NCBI RefSeq assembly: GCF_900113835.1
Contig: NZ_FOQV01000008.1
Span: forward strand, 62,001-126,000
Length of the DNA: 64,000 bases
From: Allobosea sp. OK403
Lineage (GTDB): Bacteria; Pseudomonadota; Alphaproteobacteria; Rhizobiales; Beijerinckiaceae
Direction: 5' to 3'
Both the position numbers and the translations under genes were made by a program. Each line of letters opens with the position of its first letter. Position 1 is the stretch's first letter. Shown piece after piece: positions 33,516 through 42,521 of the stretch. The notes under the pieces were generated by a model. The model ran no database searches, was not told where the DNA came from, and worked only from the letters and a program-made list of their open reading frames with translations.

Positions 33516-34712
33516 TCATGCGATCCGGATCCGTGCCGCCCGCTCGAATTTCACGGCGAAGGCGATAAGGGATTTGTCCGAGCCCTTCGGCCCGATCAGC
33601 GACAGGCCGAGCGGTGCGCCCTCGCGCTGCGCCACCGGCATCGTCACCTGCGGAAAGCCCGACAGCCCGGCAAGGCAGAGCAGCCGCAGCGCCCGGTTGC
33701 GGAAATCGTCGAGCTCAGGCTCCTGTGCGCTGACGAGCGGGGCGATGTCGGGCACGGTCGGCAGGATCAGCACGCCATCCCGCCCAAGCCAGCGCGCGAG
33801 CTTGGCGCGGAAGTTCTTCCGGGTGGTCTCGGCCTTGGCGTATTCGGCGTCCGTCACGGATTTCGAGAAGGCGAAGCGTTCGGCGACGCCTGGTCCGAGC
33901 GGCGGCGCGAAGCGCTCGATCATCGGCCCATCGGCGATCCAGGCCTCGCGGCCCTGCACCCAGCGGAAGGCCCAATAGAGCGCGTCGAGATCGCGCGCGA
34001 CCTTGATGCTTTCGGGCTGGCCGAGCGCGGGCACGGCGCGCTGGACGACATTGCGCAGGATGTTCTCGGCGTCCGGCACCGCCTGGGAGAACATGTCGTC
34101 TGCCAGCAGCATGCGCGGGATCTCGGGCAGACTGACGCGATCCTTGCCGAAGACGACCTCAGCGACGCGGGCGAAGGTTTCGCCGTCGCGGGCGAACCAG
34201 CCCGGCGTGTCCAGGCTCTGTGCCAGCGGCCAGGCATGCTTGAGTGAGAGCCGGCCATGGCTCGGACGGATGCCGAAGAGACCGCCATAGCTTGCCGGCG
34301 CACGCACCGAGCCGCCGGTATCGGAACCAATAGCGATATCGGCGAGGCGGCCGGCGACAGCCGCCATCGAGCCCGAGGACGAGCCGCCGGTGATGCGATC
34401 GGGCGCGGATGGATTGATCGGTGCGCCGAAATGGGCGTTCTTGCCGTTGAGCGAAAAGGCGAGTTCGTCGGTATGGGTCTTGCCGACGAAGCGGGCTCCG
34501 GCATCGAGCAGCGTCTTCACGATCGGCGCGGTCCTGGTCTTGATGCCGGACTGGGCCAGCACGGTCGGCGAGCCCGCCCCGGTCGGATAGCCCTTGACGT
34601 CGAACAGGTCTTTCACCGCCAGCGTCAGCCCGGCGAGCGGGCCGAAGGCGGCGTTCTTCACCGGCGCATCCGGATAGGGAATGAAGCAGCGGAAAGGGTC
34701 GTCGGTAGGCAT
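33516..34712 (-). CDS. Amidase (amidase-signature family)
   Basis: This 398-residue amidase would hydrolyse the amide made by nitrile hydratase to a carboxylate and ammonia. The catalytic triad is visible: Lys34 in LAVKDLFDV, cis-Ser111 in GGSSSGS, and nucleophile Ser135 in GSDTGGSVRAPA. The reading frame runs on upstream to 35891 but that part is antisense to the next gene; the ATG at 34712 gives a normal N terminus. It lies five bases after the gamma-glutamyltransferase-like gene and ten before nthA. Confidence 0.93.
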   Translation of the reverse strand: MPTDDPFRCFIPYPDAPVKNAAFGPLAGLTLAVKDLFDVKGYPTGAGSPTVLAQSGIKTRTAPIVKTLLDAGARFVGKTHTDELAFSLNGKNAHFGAPINPSAPDRITGGSSSGSMAAVAGRLADIAIGSDTGGSVRAPASYGGLFGIRPSHGRLSLKHAWPLAQSLDTPGWFARDGETFARVAEVVFGKDRVSLPEIPRMLLADDMFSQAVPDAENILRNVVQRAVPALGQPESIKVARDLDALYWAFRWVQGREAWIADGPMIERFAPPLGPGVAERFAFSKSVTDAEYAKAETTRKNFRAKLARWLGRDGVLILPTVPDIAPLVSAQEPELDDFRNRALRLLCLAGLSGFPQVTMPVAQREGAPLGLSLIGPKGSDKSLIAFAVKFERAARIRIA

Positions 34713-34717
34713 AGGCG

Positions 34718-36313
34718 TCAAAGTCCTCTTGCGTCGCCGTCTGAACGTGGATCGTGGGTGGCTTCGACATGGCCCTTGGGATGCTTCACCAGCATGCCGG
34801 CATGGCCGAACTGATCGGAATAGGCTTCGCTGTATTCCTCGACCGGGTGGCCGGCGGCGGCCAGCCTGGCGAGCAGCATCGGATCGAAGCGGCTCTCCAG
34901 CTTCAGCGAGAGCGAGCCCGCCCCCCAGCTGCGGCCGAAGAGCCAGCGCGGCGCATCGACGGCGGCCGCCGGGTTCTGACCGAAGCGGTAGCGCGTCAGG
35001 ATCTGCGCCTGGAATTGCGGCTGACCGTCGCCGCCCATCGCGCCATAGGAGACGATACGCCCGTCGGCAAAGCGCGCGAAGGCAGGGTTGAGCGTATGGA
35101 ACGGCTTGCGGCTGGGCGCGAGCGGGTTCAGCGCGCGCTTGTCGAGCGAGAAGGAGACGCCGCGGTTCTGCCAGTTCACGCCGGTCCTGGGCAGGATGCA
35201 GCCCGAGCCGTATTCCCAATAGATCGACTGGATATAGGACACCGCCATGCCCGACGCGTCGATCGCGCCCATCCAGACGGTGTCGCCGTCGCCTGATTTG
35301 AACGGCCAGCTTGCGGCGCGCTTGCGGTCGATCGCGGCGGCCTCGCGGGCGAAGACGGCGTCGCTGAGGAGGCTCGCGGGATCGATCTGCAGATGCGCCG
35401 GGTCGGTGACATAGCGGTCGCGGATGGCGAAGGCGCGCTTGGTTGCCTCGACCAGGCCGTGATGATGGTCGAAGCCTTCGGCCCGTTCGATGCCGAGCTT
35501 CTCGAAGATGCCGAGGATCAGGAGCGAGGCGAGCCCCTGTGTCGGCGGCGGGAAGTTGTAGACGGCCAGACCCGGCAATTGGATCGCGAGCGGCTGGACG
35601 AGGCGCGCCTTGAAGGCAGCCATGTCCTGGCGCGTCACAGGCGCGTCCATCGCCGCAAGGTCGGCGCCGATCTCGCGGCCGATGTCGCCGCGGTAGAAAT
35701 CGTCGAGGCCGGCATCGGCGAGATGCTTGAAGGTGGCGCCGAGCGCCTCGGGCTTGCGGCGCGCGCCCGCCTTGGGCTGCTCGCCGCCCGGCCAGAAGAA
35801 TTCGCTGAAGCCGGGCGCGAGCTTGGCCGCCTCGACCTGCTGGGGCCAGGTGCGCAGCTCCGAATCCGAGATCGCATAACCTGCATCGCAATGGGCGATC
35901 GCATTGCTGAGCAGATCCTTGAGCGGCATCCTGCCGCCCAGGCTCCTGGAGAGCTCCAGAGCCGTCTGCCAGCCGCCGATCGCGCCGGCGACCGTCACGG
36001 CGGCATCGGGTCCGCGCGCGGGGATCGTGTCATGGCCCATCTCGCGATAGCGCTCGATCGTCGCCAGCGCGCCGGCCGGGCCGCAGGCCTCGATCGCATG
36101 AACCCGGCCCTTGCCGCCGGGCTCATGCACCAGCCAGAAGCCGTCACCGCCGATCGCGTTCATATGCGGGTAGACCACCGCGATCGTCGCGGCCATGGCG
36201 ACCATCGCCTCGATCGCGTTGCCGCCCTCGGCCAGCACGGCGCGTCCGGCCTCGGAGGCGAGATGGTGGGGTGCTGCGGCGGCACTGGCGCCAAAGACGG
36301 GCGTCTCGATCAT
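34718..36313 (-). CDS. Gamma-glutamyltransferase-like protein (Ntn-hydrolase), cytosolic form
   Basis: This 531-residue protein belongs to the gamma-glutamyltransferase family, whose members cleave themselves to expose a catalytic Thr and then hydrolyse or transfer gamma-glutamyl groups. The expected nucleophile is Thr345 in GDGDTVWMGAIDASG, and the C-terminal GGDGQPQFQ block is present. The usual second motif residue after Thr is replaced (TVW instead of TTH). There is no signal peptide, so it should act in the cytoplasm, like YwrD-type proteins. It is the first gene of the amidase-nitrile hydratase operon. Its substrate could be a gamma-glutamyl conjugate, but other Ntn-acylase activity is possible. 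Confidence 0.85.
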   Translation of the reverse strand: MIETPVFGASAAAAPHHLASEAGRAVLAEGGNAIEAMVAMAATIAVVYPHMNAIGGDGFWLVHEPGGKGRVHAIEACGPAGALATIERYREMGHDTIPARGPDAAVTVAGAIGGWQTALELSRSLGGRMPLKDLLSNAIAHCDAGYAISDSELRTWPQQVEAAKLAPGFSEFFWPGGEQPKAGARRKPEALGATFKHLADAGLDDFYRGDIGREIGADLAAMDAPVTRQDMAAFKARLVQPLAIQLPGLAVYNFPPPTQGLASLLILGIFEKLGIERAEGFDHHHGLVEATKRAFAIRDRYVTDPAHLQIDPASLLSDAVFAREAAAIDRKRAASWPFKSGDGDTVWMGAIDASGMAVSYIQSIYWEYGSGCILPRTGVNWQNRGVSFSLDKRALNPLAPSRKPFHTLNPAFARFADGRIVSYGAMGGDGQPQFQAQILTRYRFGQNPAAAVDAPRWLFGRSWGAGSLSLKLESRFDPMLLARLAAAGHPVEEYSEAYSDQFGHAGMLVKHPKGHVEATHDPRSDGDARGL

Positions 36314-36455
36314 CGGGGTCTTTTCAAGCTGGGCGGTCGGGACTATTTCGCCAAAAGCAGAGCTGCTGCCTTGTGACGAGGCGCGCGATTTTGTTGCATG
36401 CCGCTGCGGCCTCCGCTAGGCCGTCCCGTGCATGAGCGTTTGAGGAATGGGACCG

Positions 36456-36695
36456 ATGGCCGTAAGGCGCACCAACTGGCGCACCCTGATCATGGTGATA
36501 TCGCTGGGCATCCTGATCGCAGTCGAATTGTTCGGCGTCGCGCTGGCCTCGGGCTGGGCGCTCGCCGGCCTGCTCGATCTCGGCCATGTCGTCGGCTATG
36601 TCCTGATGGCGCTGTTCTCGGTCGTGGCCGGCTATGCCATGATCAATCTGATGCGCCGCGTGCTCAAGGTCGAGCATATGATCGGCGACAACTGA
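36456..36695 (+). CDS. Small two-helix membrane protein (79 aa)
   Basis: This is a 79-residue unknown protein with two hydrophobic helices (LIMVISLGILIAVELFGVAL and GHVVGYVLMALFSVVAGYAM) and charged ends. GAGGA stands nine bases before the ATG at 36456; an ATG at 36447 has no spacing from it. It lies alone on the plus strand between the minus-strand nitrile operon and the TRAP genes, separating those two transcription units. I cannot assign a function. Confidence 0.6.
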   Translation: MAVRRTNWRTLIMVISLGILIAVELFGVALASGWALAGLLDLGHVVGYVLMALFSVVAGYAMINLMRRVLKVEHMIGDN

Positions 36696-36705
36696 GATAG
36701 GCGGT

Positions 36706-37071
36706 TCAGCCGCAGGGCCTCAGGACGACCGGGTCTGCGTCATCCGGCAAATAGGCTCCCATCGGCCGGCAGGCGCCGGCGATGCAGACGCGCCAGTCGG
36801 CGGTGGCGCCCGAGCGCCGCATCACGACCTCCGGCAATGGGGGAAGCTTCGGCGTCCAGCGCCAGAAGCCGTCAACGAGCTTCGCGCCGTCGGGCGGGTC
36901 CATGCCGGCGCCCGAGCCCTGGATGCGCGCGTCGACCAATCGCATGCCGTCGGGCCCATTGCGCCAGAGTTCTTCCCACAAGGTCTTCTGAACCGAATGC
37001 CGCCAGCTCAGCGTGATCTCGTCGCTGCCGAGCGCGATGACGAGCGCGCCGGCTGCCAGACACAGGCTCAC
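36706..37071 (-). CDS. DUF1850 domain protein
   Basis: This is a 121-residue exported or membrane-anchored protein (N-terminal SLCLAAGALVIALG). It fits the DUF1850 family, with EITLSWRHSVQKTLWEE near the start. DUF1850 genes usually follow TAXI-type TRAP permease genes, as here, although their role is unknown. The GTG start overlaps the permease stop (GTGA), so the two are co-translated. Confidence 0.78.
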   Translation of the reverse strand: MSLCLAAGALVIALGSDEITLSWRHSVQKTLWEELWRNGPDGMRLVDARIQGSGAGMDPPDGAKLVDGFWRWTPKLPPLPEVVMRRSGATADWRVCIAGACRPMGAYLPDDADPVVLRPCG

Positions 37072-39206
37072 GCGGGTCTCTCGGTGAGCTGATTGCGGGC
37101 GAGCCACCAATGCCGCCCGACCATGGCGGCGGCGAGGATGTAGCCGAGCAGGTCGCTATAGGCGAACTCCCCCAGGATGAAGACCGAGGCGATGAAGGCC
37201 GCGAGCCGCTCGATGAGGGTCAGCCGGCCGAAGAGATAGCCGATGGCCACCATGCCGAAGAGTGCGATGGCGACGCTGGCTTTGATCACGGCGTAGACCA
37301 CCGCCGGCCAGAAGCCGATCACAGTCGCCAGCGGGTCGCCTGGCTGCAGCATCAGGGCGGGCGAATAGACCGCGATGAAGGGGATGACATAGCCCGCCAG
37401 CGCGACGCGCATCGCCTCCCAGCCGATCTTGTCGGGGTTCTCCTTGGCGATCGGCGCGGCGGCCAGTGCCGCCAGCGCCACCGGCGGCGAGAGATCGGCC
37501 ATGATGCCGTAATAGAACGCAAACATATGGCTTATGATCAGCGGCACGCCGAGCTTTTCAAGGGCCGGGGCGGCCAGCGCCGCGACGATGATGTAGGTCG
37601 GGATCGTCGGAATACCGGTGCCGAGCAGGATCGAGAGCACCATCGTCAGCACCAGCGCCAGGAACAGGCTGGTCTGGCCGAGCCCGATGACCCAGGCGCC
37701 GAAGGTGGTGCCGATACCGGTCTGAGTCATCAAGCCGATGATGGTGCCGACGATGGCGCAGGCGATGCCGACGGGAAGCGCCGTCTTGGCGCTGTCGGCC
37801 AAAGCATTGCGGCAGGTCACCAATGTCGCCCGCCCGCCGATGGTCAAGGCGTTGATGGCGATCAGCAGGGCGATCAATCCGGCGACGATCCTGACATCCA
37901 TGCCCTCGCGGAACAGGGCAGCCGAGATCAGGCCGAGCCCGACCCAGAAGATCACGCGCAGGGTCGTCGTCGCGAGCCCGAGCGCGATGCCGGCGCCGAG
38001 GATGAGCCCGACCGTGAGCGCAAGCCCGATCGTGCCGGCGAAGAGCGGCGTGAAGCCATGGAACAGCATGAAAACCAGGACGGCGAGCGGCAGGGCCAGA
38101 TACCAGCGCTCGCGCAGGGCCTTCAGCGGGCTCGGGAGCAAATGCCGCTCGACGCCCTTCAGGCCGTATTTCCCGGCTTCGAGATGCACCATCCAGAAGG
38201 CCGAGGCGAAATAGAGGATGGCGGGGATGGCGGCCGCCTTGACGATCGCTGAATATTCGACGCCCAGCGTCTCGGCCATGATGAAGGCGGCTGCGCCCAT
38301 CACCGGCGGCATGATCTGCCCGCCCATCGAGGCGGTGGCCTCGACACCGGCCGCGAAGGCGCGGCGATAACCGAACTTGATCATCAGGGGAATCGTGAAC
38401 TGCCCGACCGTCACGACATTAGCGACGCCCGAGCCCGAGATCGTGCCCATCAACCCCGAGGAGAAGACGGCGACCTTGGCCGGCCCGCCGCGCGCGCCGC
38501 CGAAGAGGCCGAGCGAGACGTCGTTGAAGAGATGGATCATCCCGGCCTTCTCGAGGAAGGAGCCGAAGACGATGAACAGGAAGATATAGGTCGCCGAGAC
38601 GTAGATCGGCACGCCGTAGAACCCCTCGGTGCCGAAGGAGAGGTGGCTGACGATCTGGTCGAAATCATAGCCGCGGTGATTGAAGGGGGCGGGCAGGTGC
38701 TGCCCGAAGAACCAGTAGAGCAGGCAGACGCCGCACATGATCGGCAAGGCGTTACCCATCAATCGGCGCGCGGCTTCGAAGACGAGTATGATCAGCAGGG
38801 TGCCGGTGACGAGGTCCAGCGTCGTCGGGTCGCCGTCGCGCAGGATCAGGTCCTGGTAGAAGACGAGCTGATAGAGCCCGAGCCAGAAGCCGAGCCCGCC
38901 CAGCGCCCAGCCGATCCAGCGCCCGGTTTCGGATTTCGCCTTGAAATTGGCGACGAGCCCGAAGGTCAGGAGCAGCAGGAAGCCGACATGGATGCCGCGC
39001 ACCGCCTGGCTCGGCAGGACATGCCAGGCCGAGATCGCGATCTGGAAACAGGCGAAGATCAAGGCGACCGCATAGGCGAACAGGCCCCAGCGTCCCGGGC
39101 CGAAGCCGGGTGGAAAGCCGTGCTCGAAATTGTCGAGCGCCGGGTTTTCGATCTCCACGGGCTGCGCGCCCGAGAGTTCGTGCAGCTGGTCGGTCTGGGC
39201 GGTCAT
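37068..39206 (-). CDS. TAXI-type TRAP transporter fused permease
   Basis: This is a 712-residue inner-membrane protein with the small (DctQ-like) and large (DctM-like) TRAP subunits fused. It has about 16-18 hydrophobic segments. Recognisable parts are ARGGPAKVAVFSSGLMGT, SGSGVANVVTVGQFTIPLM, GGQIMPPVMGAAAF and IADLSPPVAL-like (MADLSPPVALAALAAAPIAK). It imports an organic acid or amino acid using a sodium or proton gradient, with the binding protein at 39361. The substrate is not evident. Its position beside the nitrile operon is suggestive only. Confidence 0.93.
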   Translation of the reverse strand: MTAQTDQLHELSGAQPVEIENPALDNFEHGFPPGFGPGRWGLFAYAVALIFACFQIAISAWHVLPSQAVRGIHVGFLLLLTFGLVANFKAKSETGRWIGWALGGLGFWLGLYQLVFYQDLILRDGDPTTLDLVTGTLLIILVFEAARRLMGNALPIMCGVCLLYWFFGQHLPAPFNHRGYDFDQIVSHLSFGTEGFYGVPIYVSATYIFLFIVFGSFLEKAGMIHLFNDVSLGLFGGARGGPAKVAVFSSGLMGTISGSGVANVVTVGQFTIPLMIKFGYRRAFAAGVEATASMGGQIMPPVMGAAAFIMAETLGVEYSAIVKAAAIPAILYFASAFWMVHLEAGKYGLKGVERHLLPSPLKALRERWYLALPLAVLVFMLFHGFTPLFAGTIGLALTVGLILGAGIALGLATTTLRVIFWVGLGLISAALFREGMDVRIVAGLIALLIAINALTIGGRATLVTCRNALADSAKTALPVGIACAIVGTIIGLMTQTGIGTTFGAWVIGLGQTSLFLALVLTMVLSILLGTGIPTIPTYIIVAALAAPALEKLGVPLIISHMFAFYYGIMADLSPPVALAALAAAPIAKENPDKIGWEAMRVALAGYVIPFIAVYSPALMLQPGDPLATVIGFWPAVVYAVIKASVAIALFGMVAIGYLFGRLTLIERLAAFIASVFILGEFAYSDLLGYILAAAMVGRHWWLARNQLTERPA

Positions 39207-39223
39207 TGTGGTGTCCTGCCGGT

Positions 39224-39356
39224 GTCATCCCGCACGCGCTGCGGCACGAGGTGCTGCTGCGCGAATGCGAGACCGCATTCAGAAAAGAGGCGCCTCATCG
39301 TCCTGCGGTCCCGTGTCTGCGCCGCGTCACGTCGTGCCGCAGCGCGCACGGGATGA
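39224..39356. repeat. Intergenic inverted repeat, family G
   Basis: Arms at 39224-39249 (GTCATCCCG then CGCGCTGCGGCACGA) and 39331-39356 (TCGTGCCGCAGCGCG then CGGGATGAC) are nearly complementary. It lies between the binding-protein and permease genes of the TRAP operon and could lower expression of the permease relative to the binding protein. Confidence 0.7.
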
Positions 39357-39360
39357 CGCT

Positions 39361-40329
39361 CTATGACCCGACCTTCAGGCCCTTTTCCCTGAAATAGCGC
39401 GCGGCGCCGGGGTGGAGCGGCACGGGCATGCCCTCCAGCGCGCTTTCGAGCTTGATCGATTTACCGGCCGAATGCGCCGCGCCGATCTCGCCCAGATTTT
39501 CGAAGATGTTCTTCGTCATCTGGTAGACCGTCTCCTCCTTCACGCCCTCATGGGTGACGAGGTAGTTGACGACGGCAGCCGTGTTCACGTCGGCGGTCTG
39601 GCCGCCATAGGTGTTGGCGGGGATGGGCGTGCTGACGAAGGGGGGGCCGGCCTTGTCGATCACCGCCTTGGGCACCTCGACGACGACGATCTCGACGGAG
39701 GCCGCGAGGTCGCGGATCGAGGCGACGCCGAGTCCGGCCGATTGCAGCGTTGCATCGAGCTGGCGGTTCTTCATCAGCTCGACCGATTCGGCGAAGGGCA
39801 GATACTCGATCTTGCCGAGATCCTTATAGGTGATGCCGGCGGCGGCGAGGATGGCGCGGGCATTCAGTTCGGTGCCGGATTTCGGCGCGCCGACGGAGAG
39901 GCGCTTGCCCTTGAGATCGGCCAGGGTCTTGATGCCGCTATCCTTCGCGGCGACGATCTGGACGTAGTTCGGGTAGATCGCGGTGATGCCGCGCAGCTTC
40001 TTGAGCGGGGTCTTGAAGCCGGCTTCCTCATCGCCCTTCCAGGCGGCGTCGAGGGAATCACCCAGCGTGAAGGCGACCTCACCGCGACCCTGCTGCAGCA
40101 GGACCAGATTTTCGACCGAGGCCTTGGTGGCCTGCACGGTCGGGCGGACATTGGGGATCTTATCGCCATAGATCTTCGAGAGCGCGACGCCCATCGGATA
40201 ATAAACGCCCGAGGTGCCGCCGGTCAGGATGTTGATGAAGTCCTGGGCGCGGGCGGTCACCGGCGCGGCGGCGAGCAGAAGCGCGGTGGCGAGGCCTGCA
40301 AGCCTTCGGCCGCGAATGAAGCGGTTCAT
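39361..40329 (-). CDS. TAXI family TRAP transporter solute-binding protein
   Basis: This is a 322-residue periplasmic binding protein. The signal peptide ends near TARAQ before DFINILTGGTSGVYYP, the latter being the hallmark N terminus of the TAXI family. It partners the fused permease downstream. GGAGG precedes the ATG at good spacing. TAXI proteins known so far bind glutamate, 2-oxoglutarate or related compounds; no residue-level assignment was possible here. Confidence 0.92.
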   Translation of the reverse strand: MNRFIRGRRLAGLATALLLAAAPVTARAQDFINILTGGTSGVYYPMGVALSKIYGDKIPNVRPTVQATKASVENLVLLQQGRGEVAFTLGDSLDAAWKGDEEAGFKTPLKKLRGITAIYPNYVQIVAAKDSGIKTLADLKGKRLSVGAPKSGTELNARAILAAAGITYKDLGKIEYLPFAESVELMKNRQLDATLQSAGLGVASIRDLAASVEIVVVEVPKAVIDKAGPPFVSTPIPANTYGGQTADVNTAAVVNYLVTHEGVKEETVYQMTKNIFENLGEIGAAHSAGKSIKLESALEGMPVPLHPGAARYFREKGLKVGS

Positions 40330-40621
40330 GTGTCCTCCCAGACGATTTTTTCCGGCCTTGCCGGCCGTGCTTGATCCTTTTGTAGGTCAGGCCGAACGCA
40401 AAAGGAAAGCCAAAGGAACACAGGGCCTTTCTACTTTTGTCGGTGTTGCGTGATGCTTTCGCCACTTTTGGCGTGCATTGAAACGGCCTCCCCCTTTCCG
40501 GCTGTCCGCTTCTCGCCAGTTGCGCCTCCTCGGTTGCTCTGGCCTGCGGGACAGGTTAGCCCGGACAGCCCATCCTTTCGCTCAGTCCATGCCATCGCAC
40601 AGCCAAAGAGCCTCGCCAGAC

Positions 40622-42256
40622 ATGCAGGATCGCTCCACAGCAAGGCCTTCCCTTGAGCCCTCCCTCGACCGCCGCACGCTGCTTGCCGGGGCAGGCGCAA
40701 CCGCGACGCTGGCTGCACTCGGCTTTTCACCAGCCGCGCTGGCGCAACAGGGCCTGAAGCTCGGCGTGGCGGAGGCGTTCGGCTTCGAGGGGCTGAAGGC
40801 GCGGGCGCGCGATCTCGCATCCAGGCCCTATCAGGCCCCGCCATCACCGCGAGCCGATGTGCTGGAGCGGATCGACTATGACGCGCATGGCAAGATCAAG
40901 TTCAAGCCGGAGATGGCGCTGTGGGCGAACGGTCCCTCGCCCTGGCCGGTGACCTTCTTCCATCTCGGCCGCTACTTCCAGAAGCCGGTGCGCATGCATG
41001 TCCTCGACGCCGGCCAGGCGCGCGAGATCGTCTATGACGAGAGCTATTTCGAGATGCCGGCGGATTCCCCGGCGCGCGAATTGCCGACGGGAGCCGGCTT
41101 TGCCGGTTTCCGCTTCCAGGAAAGCCGCTCCGGTCACCCCGGCCGCAAGGGCGAGAAGCTCGACTGGCAGAAGAACGACTGGGTCGCCTTCCTCGGCGCA
41201 TCCTATTTCCGCGCCATCGGCGAGCTTTACCAATACGGGCTCTCGGCGCGCGGGCTTGCGATCGATCCTGCTGTTGCCGGCAAGCCGGAGGAATTCCCCG
41301 ACTTCACCCATATCTGGCTCGAGACGCCTCAGCCCGGCGCTGAATATGTCGTGGTCTATGCCCTGCTCTCCGGCCCCAGCGTGGCGGGCGCCTATCGCTT
41401 CCGCATGCATCGCGGCAAGGGCGTCACCATGGAGATCGAGAAAGCGCTGTATCTGCGCAAGGATATCGAGCGCCTGTGCATTTCGCCGCTGACCTCGATG
41501 TACTGGTACTCCGAGACGGCCAAATCGACCGCCGTCGACTGGCGGCCCGAAGTGCATGATTCCGACGGGCTCGCGCTCTGGACCGGCGCGGGTGAACGCG
41601 CCTGGCGGCCGCTCAACAATCCCCATCGGACCACGGCTTCGGCCTTCATGGACGAGAATCCACGCGGTTTCGGCCTGCTGCAGCGCGACCGCGAGGTCGG
41701 CCATTATCTCGACGGCGTGTTCTATGAGCGCCGGCCGAGCCTCTGGGTCGAGACGCAGGGCGATTGGGGCAAGGGCGCGGTCCAATTGATCGAGATCCCG
41801 ACCGACGACGAGATCCACGACAACATCGTCGCCATGTGGGTGCCCTCCACCCCGGCCAAGGCGGGCGCCTCCTTCGAGTTCCGCTACAAGCTGCACTGGC
41901 TTGCCGACGAGCCCTTCCCGCCGGCGCTCGGGCGGGTCGTGGCGACCCGGCTCGGCAATGGCGGCCAGCCCGGCACGGTCCGGCCCAGGGGCGTGCGCAA
42001 GTTCATGGTCGAGTTTTTGGGGCCGGCGCTGGAGACGATCCCCTTCGGCGTCAAGCCGGAGGTCGTGCTCTCGACCTCGCGGGGGACCTTCTCCTATGTC
42101 TTCGCGGAAGCGGTGCCCGACGATGTGCCGGGCCATTGGCGGGCGCAGTTCGACCTCACCGTCGAGGGCAACGAGCCGGTCGAGATGCGCTGCTTCATGC
42201 GCGGTGGCGACAAGGTGCTGACCGAGACCTGGCTCTATCAGTACCTGCCGTTCTGA
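40622..42256 (+). CDS. Periplasmic glucan biosynthesis protein (OpgD/OpgG family)
   Basis: This 544-residue exported protein belongs to the family that acts on osmoregulated periplasmic glucans. A twin-arginine signal (SLDRRTLLAGAGATATLAAL, ending at ALA before QQGLKLG) fits OpgD, which uses the Tat pathway. The body has the family's FKPEMALWANG, the SPLTSMYWYSE segment and RDREVGHYLDG. The start is uncertain: ATG at 40622 is chosen because the Tat motif follows it; upstream ATG (40589) and TTG (40478) also exist and none has a good ribosome-binding site. It is monocistronic. Confidence 0.88.
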   Translation: MQDRSTARPSLEPSLDRRTLLAGAGATATLAALGFSPAALAQQGLKLGVAEAFGFEGLKARARDLASRPYQAPPSPRADVLERIDYDAHGKIKFKPEMALWANGPSPWPVTFFHLGRYFQKPVRMHVLDAGQAREIVYDESYFEMPADSPARELPTGAGFAGFRFQESRSGHPGRKGEKLDWQKNDWVAFLGASYFRAIGELYQYGLSARGLAIDPAVAGKPEEFPDFTHIWLETPQPGAEYVVVYALLSGPSVAGAYRFRMHRGKGVTMEIEKALYLRKDIERLCISPLTSMYWYSETAKSTAVDWRPEVHDSDGLALWTGAGERAWRPLNNPHRTTASAFMDENPRGFGLLQRDREVGHYLDGVFYERRPSLWVETQGDWGKGAVQLIEIPTDDEIHDNIVAMWVPSTPAKAGASFEFRYKLHWLADEPFPPALGRVVATRLGNGGQPGTVRPRGVRKFMVEFLGPALETIPFGVKPEVVLSTSRGTFSYVFAEAVPDDVPGHWRAQFDLTVEGNEPVEMRCFMRGGDKVLTETWLYQYLPF

Positions 42257-42267
42257 CGAAGGCGAGT

Positions 42268-42368
42268 TATAGCATTTCCGCGTTTCTTCGAATCGCGAAA
42301 TACTCTAACCTTTTGTTTTATCGTATTTTCTTCGCGCGACCCGGTATCCACTTCGCTCGAAAATGCTT
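42268..42368. repeat. Long palindromic intergenic repeat, family A-long, copy 2
   Basis: It follows the glucan gene and is nearly the same sequence as 19860-19963, including AGCATTTCCGCGTTTCTTCG and CGCTCGAAAATGCT. The outer arms have lost the perfect TAGAGCA match. Confidence 0.75.
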
Positions 42369-42381
42369 TGGCCTGACTTCG

Positions 42382-42475
42382 CCGTCATGGTCGGGCTTGT
42401 CCCGGCCAGCCACGTCTTCTCTTGCGAGGGCTGTGTTCAAGAGGTGGATGCTCGCCACAAGAGCGAGCATGACGG
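42382..42475. repeat. Palindromic intergenic repeat, family H
   Basis: The outer arms CCGTCATG and CATGACGG enclose GGGCTTGTCCCGGCC and CTCGCCACAAGAGCGAG. It lies between the A-long repeat and the zinc transporter promoter. No other copy was seen in the window. Confidence 0.6.
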
Positions 42476-42521
42476 TGGAGCAACGGGACCATTCGCAGAC
42501 TCCGCTTGCTCGCGGTTGTTC

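Noticed and set aside
33165..35891. Minus-strand frame fused upstream of the amidase, and an extension of the nitrile hydratase beta frame
   Set aside because: The added parts are out-of-frame readings of the neighbouring coding genes; internal ATGs give family-typical N termini.
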